A stretch of 64,000 nucleotides of DNA from Gracilaria gracilis (lineage: Eukaryota > Rhodophyta > Florideophyceae > Gracilariales > Gracilariaceae), in contig JARGSG010000024.1 of the NCBI GenBank assembly GCA_030374805.1, positions 248,001 to 312,000 of the forward strand, read 5' to 3'. Both the position numbers and the translations under genes were made by a program. Shown piece after piece: positions 28,087-38,709 of the stretch. The notes under the pieces are model-generated. The model was not told the origin of the DNA. It saw only the letters and a program-made list of their open reading frames with translations, and searched no databases. Numbering within the stretch: the stretch's first letter is position 1; each line of letters starts with the position of its first letter.

Positions 28087-31000
28087 ATGAGTTGGTCTTT
28101 GCCCATTCTCCCCCTCCTTTCTACGTTTGCTGCTCTTTGCGTCGTCGCAGTTTCGGCTCAGATCCGTCCCACTGAACCCAACGAATATATCCCAGATGTC
28201 AATAAGGTCGCTACTTTTTTGAAGTCTGGCCCTCACCCTTCACTATTTGGAGCTGCAGAAGTAACGGCTGCTCCCGTCGCCGCTTACGAATCAGGCGTTC
28301 ACCCCCGAGTTCTCTTTGATCGCCATGGGTGACAACAGCTTCTACAACGTTATTCCAACGCTGATACTTTCGACCTTCCCACCTCCTGGTCTTAATTCAA
28401 CGGCCGAGCCTCTCTCCATTTGGCAAATTCTAACAACATCCTGAAAACACTGGCTTGGATGGAACGAGATGGCGACACCGAAGTATACACCGGACAGCAG
28501 CAGGACCTGTCCTCTGCTTCAAAGGCAACGCTCGACGCGATGCACTCGCTTGCCAATCACGTTATGAACATGTCCGAAGGCTACTACCAAAGCTTCTTCA
28601 TCTGTGACGTGTGGGCTAGCGTCAATGAGAAGGTTGTGGAGGATTGAGGAGTGGGCGAGTCATTCATGACCACTACCGTCGATGACTGTATCAAGGCATC
28701 CGTAGCGTGGGCAAAGGTACTGTTGGCGCATCGCGCAGTCAATTGTGTCGGCAAATGTGCCAACGGCGCCGCCGCCGCACGCTCGTTTCTGTGCGACGAC
28801 TACAGGTGGTTCGAAGTATCCAACGACTGGTTCTTGCCGGGCTCATCGCTTGCGCTCACGCTCGATGTGTTGTACGATCGCTTCTCCGCCGACGAAAGAC
28901 GAGTTGTGCTCAGCGCGTTGGCAGGGCTGATGCACAAGAAGACCTCGTGGGGGACGGCAGTGCAAAGCTCTCGAAGCTCGCCCAATGTCGTGGAACACCC
29001 CCACCGCATCTTCAACAACTGGGCGTTGTACCCCGGTCATTTGTACATCACTAACCTGGTGCTTGAGGGCGAGACCGATTTCGAGACATACGCACGCGCT
29101 GTGCTGCGCTCCATCGAGGGAAGTGGCTTCAACGGCGCGCTCCACCACCGCTTTGACGCTCTTATCAATGCTTACATGACGCACGCCGTGTATCCCGACG
29201 GCGCGACTTTCGAGGACGCCTACACGTACTTCATCGCTCTTCGCAAGGGATCGTTGGCACTGCTCACCGCTGAGCGTCGCGGCCTACGTCTCATGGACAC
29301 CGACCGTTTTCGCGCACTCATTCACAATGCGGCACAGATGATGGAGCCTTGGCAATGCGCTTGCATTGTTGGGCACTCATCGGGCGGAGTGCTGTCATAC
29401 CCCGCATGGGCCGCCCTGTTCAAGTACGCGTACCCCGACGGTGCACTGCCGCAAATGGTGTGGAAACAGAGAATCGGCAAGCACTTCAGGAACAACAGCC
29501 CGTGTCGGATCCAGTGGGGACAGGTTCTCACACACGTCACCGTGATGGGTTTGTAGCACGGCACTTCCCCCTATGCCGAGTCGCCGCAAGGTTTGGAACC
29601 CGAGTTTCTGCAGCACTTCCCGCTCCCGTACTTCAGCCCCCGTCGAGAGTTGCTGATCGCCAGAGGCAGCGAAGCGGAGAACGCCCTATAGGCGCACGTT
29701 GATGGTCGCCCTGATGCATTCCTCCCTGGCCATGACAACGCCGACCGTGGCGTGTTCACGCTCAGCGCTTTCAAGACCGCCTGGATTGATACGCATGGAA
29801 GTACAACATCGACTCCAGGAAACACTAGCTCATGCACGTGGATGGTGTTGCTGAGGACGCCAAGGCGCCGTCTGTGCCCATGATTAGGGTGCACGACAAC
29901 GGGCGGGATGTTGTGGCGACGGCGAAATTCACGTACGCGTACAACGTTCAATGGACGAGAGACTGGCCTTTCGACACAGCGCCTACGCGTGCTGTGACCG
30001 TGTACGACGAAGACGGCGTGGCGAAGAAAGTTGCGAGACGCTGTGACGTAACGGAATAAGGACACCCACACGATTTAGGATGGCCATCGGACGACGACGG
30101 TGCTGATCTGGGTTTCACGGGAGAGCAGTTCAACATGCATCGCGACGCGGATACTGGGTTCCGAGGCATGTGGGTGTGGAAGCGTGACTATCGCGAGATT
30201 GCACTGCAGTGGACGGTGCGTTCCGTAGTGCTGAACAGGAGTGTGGCCGGACCCGGATTTTTCATGGTGGTTGACTCTGCTCGAATGTCGACTTCGGCCT
30301 CAGGCAACAAGTTGGAAAACAACAAGTTTGAATCATATCTGATGCTCGGGGGCGGCGTGCAAGTGGAGAAGCAGTCGTCTAGCTGCGATGGCAACAGATG
30401 CAAAATTGTGCTCGTGGATGACGGCATTGCGCAGGTGGACGTTCACGTGCTAACAATGAGACAGGCTGCATCGTTTCGTGTGGAGGCGTTCACGAGCGAC
30501 AAGGAACATCGAACGCTGATCATTCGCAGCGACAACGTCCAAGAGGAGCTTTTCTCGATCGCGTTTCACCCACATGTTGGTGAACCCGAACGGGTTTCCA
30601 TGGGAAAACACCGCTGAGGTGGTTCACTGAAGGCGGTTTATGACAATGAAGAGTTCTTTCACGCCATTGATTCCAATACGCATGGAATCGTGCTGGGCGA
30701 TACAATTGCAGAGACAGCACAGGCTTCGCCCAGTTCTTCTCCATCAGTCTCTCCATCAGCCTCTGCGTCATTCACACCTTCAGTATCCGTGACACCATCA
30801 GCTTCTCCTACACCCAGCCCTTCAATATCCACGACTCCCTCAGCCTCTTCGTCACCCACCCCTTCCGAATCCTCCACACCATCACCGTCCGCCTCAGCCA
30901 TTTCGTCGGCATCCGTCACACCATCTGTCCCCACCTCTCCTAGTCCTTCCATAACCCCGACACAGTCTGTCTCTGCCTCTGCCTCACCCATCCCAGTACC

Positions 31001-31163
31001 ATCAGTGTCGCCAATCGCATCAGCAACGCCATCATCTCCAGCACTGCCATTTGCATCGGCTTCGACGACTCCAACTCCGAGTACATCGGTTGTTCAGGCA
31101 CCAAAGCGAAGAAGGTGGAGACGAAAGTGGTGGTTGAGGCGTAGATGGTGGAGGCACAATTAG
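28087..31163 (+). pseudogene. Heparinase II/III-like polysaccharide lyase, secreted, eight in-frame stops and one frameshift
   Basis: Begins with a signal peptide (MSWSLPILPLLSTFAALCVV...SAQ), then HPRVLFDRHG, typical of the start of heparinase II/III-like lyases, and the helical toroid part with SNDWFLPGSSLALTLDVLYD and VVEHPHRIFNNWALYPGH. A beta-rich C-terminal part follows (about 29830-30610), then a long Ser/Pro/Thr repeat linker (SPSAS-type) and a short Trp/Arg tail (RRRWRRKWWLRRRWW). In-frame stops: 28330 TGA, 28393 TAA, 28645 TGA, 29554 TAG, 29689 TAG, 29826 TAG, 30057 TAA and 30615 TGA; one frameshift near 29800. Family members cleave acidic polysaccharides, so a role in cell-wall or matrix remodelling is plausible for the parent gene. 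The exact lyase family is tentative. Confidence 0.7.
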
Positions 31164-32281
31164 TGGGCGAGACGCAGACGCTCGTTGAGATCATCTATAA
31201 TATGCATAGACTAACTTTTATATCCAAATGTACAGAGTATAGACTGACTTTGTATCTATAGTGTTCGTCGACTAACTTGTATAGTACAGATAGATAACTT
31301 TTGGTTCGATTCTGTCCAAGACAAAAACACATTTCTTTACCAATTTCTGTCCTTCAAGCCTTGCAGTCAACGGTTGTAGGAAAAAAAGATGCGTATACGA
31401 ATCGTACGAATGCGCTTTTGGCAGAATGAACCACGACAAAGGCTTTGTGATCTGGGTCTAGCATTGGGTTTGGGAGACGTTCTGCGCCATGTTGGCGCTG
31501 GCTCTTGATCGAGGGAGAATGGTTACATTTGAGTCATCACTTTTGCCGATGTACATTCCCTTTATGCGATAGTTGTTCTCCAGCTTGACTGTACACAGCA
31601 GAGCGCTAAACAAATCCTGTAACCGAAACCAAGAGTCATGAATCCTTTGAAAACGAAGAGGACAAAAGGCACTGCACGTAGTAGGCATATATCACCCAAC
31701 AAGTCAATCTATTTGCAAACACCGGGCCTCACAGAGCGAACTACAAAACCAAGGCGTAAACCTCTCTGGCATGGTGTCATGACATCTTTGGATCGATAAA
31801 GAAGTAGAGAAAGCTGTGAAAGCTTGTTCGCGCCGTTTGGATCCTTTTTTATTGCGTAGAAGAGTTCGCCGCGACCGTTGTTGCTGGGCAGAGTTTGAGA
31901 AGGTCAGTGATCACCGTCGTGCTCTTACTTTGCGTTGAACGTCTCCTGTGAGGCCGTTCCGTGCCTGTGCGCTGTTCCAATCGCTTCACTCACGACATGA
32001 TAGTCGTTGTTTCACGACGCTAACCACTCCGCCGGGGCCGTCATTGCCTGGCGCGGGGGGGGTCAGAGTCACCGTAGGAACGTTAACAAAGGAGAGATAG
32101 GTGTTATGAGTACATAATGGCGCATTTGCGTGATGAGGCAAAACGGGGTTATGCTAACCTTGGTACATGCTTCTGGAAACGCCGTCAAATCTCCCGCGTC
32201 CGTTTCACCACGGAAAAGTACACTTGACCTCTATTCACAATACACAAAACATGACCAAAATGTTTTAAACATTTCAAACCG
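31164..32281. other. Spacer, no gene supported
   Basis: 1.1 kb between the lyase relic and transposon copy C. A minus-strand frame at 31458-31688 (75 residues, MPTTCSAFCPLRFQ...) is uncharacterised and not included. Contains a G run (gcggggggggtc) near 32050. The direct repeats of a transposon border were not found. Confidence 0.3.
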
Positions 32282-32519
32282 CCCAAACATGGGCAATGCA
32301 TAGAAGGAGCGCTCCCATGCTGGCCACGTTTGGCCAGCGTGTGGAACACTGCCAGATTAGAAGACTGATTTTGGTCATCATTTGGACTCGTTCAAAATTT
32401 TTAGAAAATGGCTTCCGGCCATGTGCACAAATAGCGCCGTGCTTTGGCCCTTCTTGCGTGGAATATGTACTACTCTGGCCCTACTTTGGCCCATATTTTG
32501 TCCATAATGCAGGCGTCCA
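32282..32519. repeat. Subterminal repeats at the broken end of copy C
   Basis: cccaaacatgggc (32282 region), tggccacgtttggccagcg, and repeated ctttggccc / ctactttggccc motifs within 240 bp. They resemble the motif sets at 7340-7680 and 16900-17075. Confidence 0.45.
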
Positions 32520-32533
32520 TCATGATGGACGCC
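32512..32533. repeat. Perfect 22-bp palindrome
   Basis: ggcgtccatca followed by its exact reverse complement. It overlaps the stop codon that truncates transposase C, so it lies exactly at the break between transposase sequence and subterminal repeats. Confidence 0.85.
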
Positions 32534-35030
32534 AACATATGGCAACCATCTCCACAAAGTGTCTCCAACCGGAAAAATATGGTTCCTTCAGATGACCTTC
32601 GAGAACTATCAAGCTGTACGAAATAATGAAAGCTTTGATTTCGGCCGATTTCCATTCCGCAAAACGACTCAATGGTCTCGGTCTGCACGATATTTGGCTC
32701 GGTATTCCTTCCCCGAACAGTCGCAACTCATCATCGATTTGACGAACGAAAACTTTAGTAATTGAATATGGCTTCTCTTGATCATGTATCCACAAACGGA
32801 TCATATCCTTTCCAACATTGTAGAAAAGATGCATAATATCGATGGGAAAGGAGGTGTAGGGTACAATACTCCAAAGCTGGAAAAGAATACTACCACCGCT
32901 TATCCCACTCTCTGTTTGAAGAGCGGATCTTTCTTGCCCGGATCTGAGTGACAATTGTCCTATGGTACTTCGTGACTGTTCTTCTTCCCTCAATGGCAGG
33001 TTGATGTGATCAAAGACGTTTTGTACACCCTCTTCTGTGTTGAAAAAACTTGAATAGTAATAGTGTCTGCGTGGCGGTGACCAAACTCCATGTATTTTAC
33101 AGTACCTACATGTTGCTTTACCATTGTGACATTTCGACCCAGATATCTTCTTCACAGCTGGAAGATCTGCTGTGAACCAAATGAGATGCACCCTCACATT
33201 CTTCACCGATCCATCGTAATACTTAAACCTAGTGCCTTGTCCGTCGTTCTCCAGAGCTGTCAACTCCTCGACAAGGCGCCAAGAAATGATTGAAGATCTC
33301 CAGGCTCCGTTGGTCCGGGAATAAAAAGTGAGTGGCATTACATTTCTCATAAGAAAACGTTCGCATGGTGCCAAGTTACAGATAAACGCGGCAATAGGCC
33401 AAACAGTATGACTTTGCTTACGGAACGCTTGAAATCCATCCGTTGAAGCCGCCAGGAATACATCGTTCTTCACATTTTGTATTCTACCATACCGCGCCGC
33501 AATTTTTCGAAAGGACTCGGTGTGAAAGAAGTCAGTGGTAATGTTGTTCTCTTCATCTATATGGGAATGGAATTAGTTGAACAGCTTCTCGCACGAGTTC
33601 TTTTGTCCCAGCATTGATTTCAATCTTCCTAGAAGTTTAATCCATGATATCTTTGATGCATTCTGGTCATCACAAGCCGGGCGTGGTTTACCGCACACAG
33701 TACATCCTGAAATTTCACTTCTGTAGAAGCACATGTGACCAGGGCATACTGGAAACGTCACGATATCATTCGAGATTCCGGACTCTCTGCACATACGAGA
33801 AAGAACGGTTTTCCAACACTTGTAAGGAGCATGGATATTCTTCAGAATTTCATCCATTACCACTTGTGTGACGTTATGCCTGAAGTAAAGGTCTACCCAT
33901 CTCTTGTTCTCTGTTATCCATATTTTGAAAACAGTTTCTTCACCAGTACCGAGCTCTCCACTGTTAATGAAAGCGTCACTCTCGGTGAAAGAATGAACGT
34001 CACTCAGTCTTTGTTCTGATATTATCGTTTCTGCATCAGAGTTAGGGACATCGACACATTCATAATCAGATCTTTCTGAAGGTGATCTAAGAGGTTCGTC
34101 AGACCCATACCCATAATCTGAAAACCTTGATTCGCCGACCAGATTGTTTTCATCAGCCCTATCCACAAATGAAGCTGGAAAATGTTCGTCGATATGCTGA
34201 GACACTAATCGTTCCGCTGGATGTTCTCCCACACAACTTTCGACGCGTTCGTTTGGCTGATCCACTTCCTCATCAGGAACCCTATTACCGACGTTATTGT
34301 CGGGAGAGCACTCCATTGCACCTGCATCCGTCTCCTCGGTCTGAGAATTGTCAGGGAAATCAAGAACAGCATCATCAGGAAAAGGATGCAATGTAGAATG
34401 AAGGTTCTTGCGATGCACTGGTTGTGTATGGAAAAGATGACTGCTCGTATTTGTGAACTCTTTTAGCGGTATGGAATTTATCCTCGACGAAACATCATTC
34501 TCCATGTTGACGAAATGATTGCCGGAGTCATCGCAACTACGCGGTGAGCAATGCAAATTTGAATCGAGGTTCGCCTGAGTTTCAGTATGTGTTTCATTGC
34601 GTCTCAGTTCTGGATCTCGAATACTGTGTTCAGTAGCATTCTGTGCAGGAGTTTCAGAACAGGATTTCTCTGGCACCCTATCCAAGATCTTTCCCTCCCC
34701 TTGCGATAATTCGTTTTGAGGCAGAGAACCAATCGTGTTAACCAATCGATCAGCCACACCAGTGGGAAGAGCTCCCTTGGTGTTCGTCAAATATTGCTCA
34801 ACCATTGATTGGAAGTGCGCTCTGATTATCGTGCTGTCCTTCTGCATCGGTCCCCATGGTAGTTCGGCAGGGAGTCCATGACCACATAAATAGTTGTTCG
34901 CAATCTTTCTGTGCCTCAACATAGTTGTCCGACTCACTGCCTTTCCCCTCGGGAAGCAAGAACAATTGTACTCTGGCGGACATACGTACTTTGGATACGT
35001 TTGAAGCAGTTCATATAAATTGCAATCCAA
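32520..35030 (-). pseudogene. tnp2-like transposase C, one in-frame TAA and truncated before the catalytic Glu
   Basis: One frame from 35030 down to 32520 with a TAA at 33573-33575. The N-terminus has a zinc-finger-like CPPEYNCSCFPRG...RHRK segment typical of tnp2 proteins, then an acidic/Ser-rich linker and a second Cys cluster (CPGHMCF, CTVCGKPRP). The catalytic part shows Asp in FTADLPAVKKISG with CRYCK after it, and Asp in FPIDIMHLFY. The frame ends in WRHFVEMVAICWRPS before the region holding the Glu, so the DDE triad is incomplete. Only a TTG lies at the N-terminus (MDCNLY is read from TTG); the true start may be in a lost exon. Confidence 0.75.
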
Positions 35031-35336
35031 TGGGCCTTACTCACGCCTCAGATACTCTAAGTCGTTGCTCATCTTATTGCCCGCTTTCCAGGGCTTAAGC
35101 TTTCGATTGGCGCCTAGTCACCATATGTAACCACATTTCGATTCGTCCTAATTCCATGGAATACATTTCCATCGGGACGCTTCCTTTGATTTATGAGAGT
35201 ACATAAAAGAAATCACATCCAATACTTCCTATTTCTCACCACCTCCCCCTTCTCCGGCCTTTTCATTTTCCATCCAAACCATGCGGTTCAATTTTGGCAG
35301 GCAAGGAGAAGTATTTCAATCCATCTCTTTGTATAC
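35031..35336. promoter_or_regulatory. Divergent intergenic region of copy C
   Basis: About 300 bp between the opposed starts of transposase C and accessory Y. A pyrimidine-rich block (cacctcccccttctccggcc, about 35236-35256) precedes the Y start. Confidence 0.35.
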
Positions 35337-37208
35337 ATGGCCGCGAGCTCCTCCCAAACGCCATTGGAGCGTTTTCTTCGTGACACAAGGGATGAGATTC
35401 GGACATGGAAAGATGACCTTGCCAGTCTCAACAAAAGGCTCGATGAATTGGAACCCTGCTTAAAGCTACCTCCGATTCCAAGCCCTATGAGAGGCAAAGA
35501 CTTCGTGCGAGAACCAAATGTATCTGCGTTGATGAGGGCCGCGATTGAGTACCACAACGCCATGATACCATCAGCGAAAGAAAAATATATCCAGTTTCCG
35601 ACTGGGGCCACCGATAAGAAGCTGAATTCGGATGCAAAAGATGCACTTGAAACCATCATGATCGAAAAACTTGGACAGGACTATTGTACAATTTCCTGGG
35701 CAACGGCCTCAAAGACGACCCACTACGCCCAGTGTGAAGCAATTATCCGTTCTGCAACGGCGTCAAGAGATTTCCTCGTATATCGTCAAAGCAGCAACTT
35801 TTGGTGCATAAAATGGTTAGCCGAACAGAAGATGAAATCCAAAAGACGTCCAGCTAAACCGAAAACCCAATCTATCGGTGGTCGCCAAATTGCCGTACGT
35901 GAATCCTCACTGGATGCGAATCCAGATTTCAATCAAGAACCAGTACCTATCTCAGAATTGTTGCAAAGTGGGAGGGAAGAAATGGCGCTGCCACAAGAGG
36001 GGTTACCACCACAAAACGTGCCACAATTTCACAGACCACCAGATGAAGAACAAGAAACTATGCTTCGTCACTACTGTCCAGATGAACAACGAGATGCAAT
36101 TATGGCAACAACACCTTTAGCGCCGGTGTCAATACCACTTTCTACAAGCCTGAGACATAATGTAGTATCCGTTGAACGAGAAGACCCCCTACCAGTTGTA
36201 ACGAACCTGGTTGCGAGATTAACTGGGACAACATCAGTTTCGTTGGCAGTTCCACTACTAGTCGACTCCACCGCACGACACGACGGAGCATCTAATGAAC
36301 AAGAGGACCATTTCCTTATGGTTCAGAATCGCGAAACAGCTCCAATACGGGAGACACCTTCGGTTTGTACTGCTGTGTTACGATCTACCGGACGAAGAAA
36401 TAACGAACCATCTAATCTGCGAGAGAACCACATGTTTTCATCTACCTATACTTTTGACAACAGCACATCAATGCCAAGAAGAAGAACGGCGTCAGTATCT
36501 CTCACTCCAGGTAGATCAACAGAGATGTATATGAACAGCGAACCAAGTTATGAAGAAGAAAACCATATTCATCCCAACCCTCCTCCTGCTCTGACACATG
36601 CAAAAAGATCGACAAGCAGGACATCAGCTTCTTTTGCAGAGCCACAATTTGGTTCTCCAACCAACGAAGCGCCTGTTTCTCGATCCATTAAGATACGCTT
36701 ACCTCTAAGAGCTCCCTCCAATCCGACTGGAGTGACCCCAGGAAGGCTCAGGACCATTCTTAAATCGCGCAATACACCTGCTGAACGAGAAGTAGTTCCA
36801 AATGGGAATAACCTTGTTGCATCTGCAGAAGGAAGAGCAACCGACAATATCAGCACAACCGTTACGGCTCCATGCAAAGGATTTCGAGCTTCTGGAATGC
36901 TCCTAGATTTTGGCGGCAGACGTAATACTTGCCCAGAATTAGAAACATCTGAGCGTGTTACAAAACATGGAGATACTCGTGAACTAGGTGGCGCACCAGT
37001 TCGAAAGAATCCAAGAGGTAGAGGGAGAGGTATGAAAACTGTACTTGGCAGTTCTGCCATAGGAAGAACCAGAGGTAGAGGAAGAGGAGGAGAAAGAGGT
37101 ATGAAAACTGTACTTGGCAGTTCTGCAATAGGAGGAAGCAGAGGTAGAGGAACAGGAGGAGGAAGAGGAAGAGGAAGAGGAATGAAGAAAGTAATCGGTG
37201 CGGGATAA
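35337..37208 (+). CDS. Accessory family Y-like protein (copy C), RGG-repeat tail
   Basis: The frame is open from 35193, but ATG 35337 (MAASSSQTPLERF) avoids an unlikely hydrophobic leader and gives 623 residues. The N-terminal coiled coil (LRDTRDEIRTWKDDLASLNKRLDEL) is followed by a core whose order (FPTG..., helical segment, NFWCIKWLAEQKMKSKRRPAK) parallels the core of copies A and B (FPIY..., GGWVCNDFLKEA, RDKKA); the similarity is weak and positional. The middle is Pro/Ser/Thr/Asn-rich. The tail has three near-identical repeats of GMKTVLGSSAIG separated by RGRGRGG-type stretches, suited to nucleic-acid binding. Function unknown. Confidence 0.55.
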   Translation: MAASSSQTPLERFLRDTRDEIRTWKDDLASLNKRLDELEPCLKLPPIPSPMRGKDFVREPNVSALMRAAIEYHNAMIPSAKEKYIQFPTGATDKKLNSDAKDALETIMIEKLGQDYCTISWATASKTTHYAQCEAIIRSATASRDFLVYRQSSNFWCIKWLAEQKMKSKRRPAKPKTQSIGGRQIAVRESSLDANPDFNQEPVPISELLQSGREEMALPQEGLPPQNVPQFHRPPDEEQETMLRHYCPDEQRDAIMATTPLAPVSIPLSTSLRHNVVSVEREDPLPVVTNLVARLTGTTSVSLAVPLLVDSTARHDGASNEQEDHFLMVQNRETAPIRETPSVCTAVLRSTGRRNNEPSNLRENHMFSSTYTFDNSTSMPRRRTASVSLTPGRSTEMYMNSEPSYEEENHIHPNPPPALTHAKRSTSRTSASFAEPQFGSPTNEAPVSRSIKIRLPLRAPSNPTGVTPGRLRTILKSRNTPAEREVVPNGNNLVASAEGRATDNISTTVTAPCKGFRASGMLLDFGGRRNTCPELETSERVTKHGDTRELGGAPVRKNPRGRGRGMKTVLGSSAIGRTRGRGRGGERGMKTVLGSSAIGGSRGRGTGGGRGRGRGMKKVIGAG

Positions 37209-38709
37209 ATAAGTGGGCTAGGGGCACGGCAGACAATGTAACCACGTCAAAATAGCTATGTGCATGACCGTCATGACTGCAACTCAATATTCTTTACTGT
37301 CCCCAACGTCAAATGCGGAAGTCGACTAGACCATATTCCATTGAATAGCAAAAGGTATAGAGGTTAGATGTGGTTAGAAAATATGCATCATTCATACAAA
37401 GAAACATGCAGGAGTCGAATAATCCATCACCTAAACACAAACATCCTGTCGGCAGTTCAATAATGTCCTCATGAACTCGGTACTAGTTGGTTGATTTGAA
37501 GCAAACGAACTTCGTACGAACTTTTGGTTGTCATTGGAGTAAAGCTATGTGCTGGTCTGAAGAGAAAACAACTTCAGAGATAAACCACAAAAATGGGAGA
37601 AATCATTTGGAATCCTTGGGTATTCGCGTAAAAAGGTGAGGAAAAGAGTTGTATGAGTCCGAAGAGAGACAAAATGCATTCATGCTCGTTATTTGTTGAA
37701 CCAGAGTAGAAAACCTATGAGAAGCACACTTGCCGGAGATTCATACTGCACGTTCCGAAGTAAGATAGGAAACCAATGGGTCTAACTATGCGAAAGACCA
37801 AAAATGCCTGCCGTCAGGAACCCCAACATATGCATGGCGGGCGGAGTATGTCACTGGAACGGAATGAAAAGAAAAGATTGACACCAACCGAATGAAAGAA
37901 GGACAAGGAAAACAGCGAGTGCTACGAGCGAAAACCCTGTAGTTTTTTGGTTGAACGACACATCACAGACTAGATCGGTGGCAGTCTAAGAATCTCAGGA
38001 TTGAGAGGAATGGGGTTCACGAACTTATTTGTAACAGCTACATCCACACCTTAAAGAAACCGAACAATAATAAGCCATTCGCCAAACTTATCGGCAGTCC
38101 TCGGAAGAATTCCCTAGCGCGCATGGAGACGAACTTGAACGTTGGCAGCTGAAGAAACGTTCGAAGTATTCTTTGGCGGGGATATGGGCCGAAGAGTGGT
38201 TAAGTGCATACATAATGAAAGAGACAATAAAGGTATTTAGCCCCTCAGACCGTATTTGCAGGCGATAATGCTGTGTGCAACGTGAGAAGGAGAATGAAGT
38301 CGGAGTCATTGTGCAAGGGATGGGGAGTTGGTTTCTCCCAGAAAGAAAGCATCACCAACAAGGGTTGGCTACCAAGGAGCTGAAGCTACCAAGGAGCTGA
38401 AGCTACCAAGGAGCTGGAGCTACCAAGGAGCTGTGGGTTGCAACGGATTCCGTATCTACAGTTACCAAAAGGTACAACTTGTAGGCAAATCGATCCCTCC
38501 ATAGAGAGCCATGTACCGTGCAATATCAAGATACTTGTAAAAAGTATCGACAAAAATTACAGCGGCACTTCGGAAGCACATTTTGAATGACACGTAAAAT
38601 TTATGTCCTCCTGGTGGAACACGTCCAATTCTCTGGGACATGTTACAAAAGTGTGAAGAGTTGCAGAGCTTAGAACGTTCGACACAAGTTTGAGGCGTTC
38701 CGTTCCGAC
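37209..38709. other. Spacer between accessory Y and X in copy C
   Basis: 1.5 kb with no supported gene. Contains the 17-bp tandem repeat described separately. The last 250 bp should include the promoter of accessory X. Confidence 0.3.
38368..38435. repeat. 17-bp tandem repeat, four copies
   Basis: Unit gctaccaaggagctgaa repeated four times with one or two changes in the last copies. Confidence 0.9.

Noticed and set aside
28087..31163. Polysaccharide lyase family 8 (hyaluronate lyase) for the 28-31 kb relic
   Set aside because: The HPRVLF start and the NNWALYPGH block fit heparinase II/III-like proteins better, though the distinction by eye is not secure.
31290..31330. A tRNA, suggested by ggttcgattct
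   Set aside because: No acceptor stem, D-arm or anticodon stem could be formed around it.
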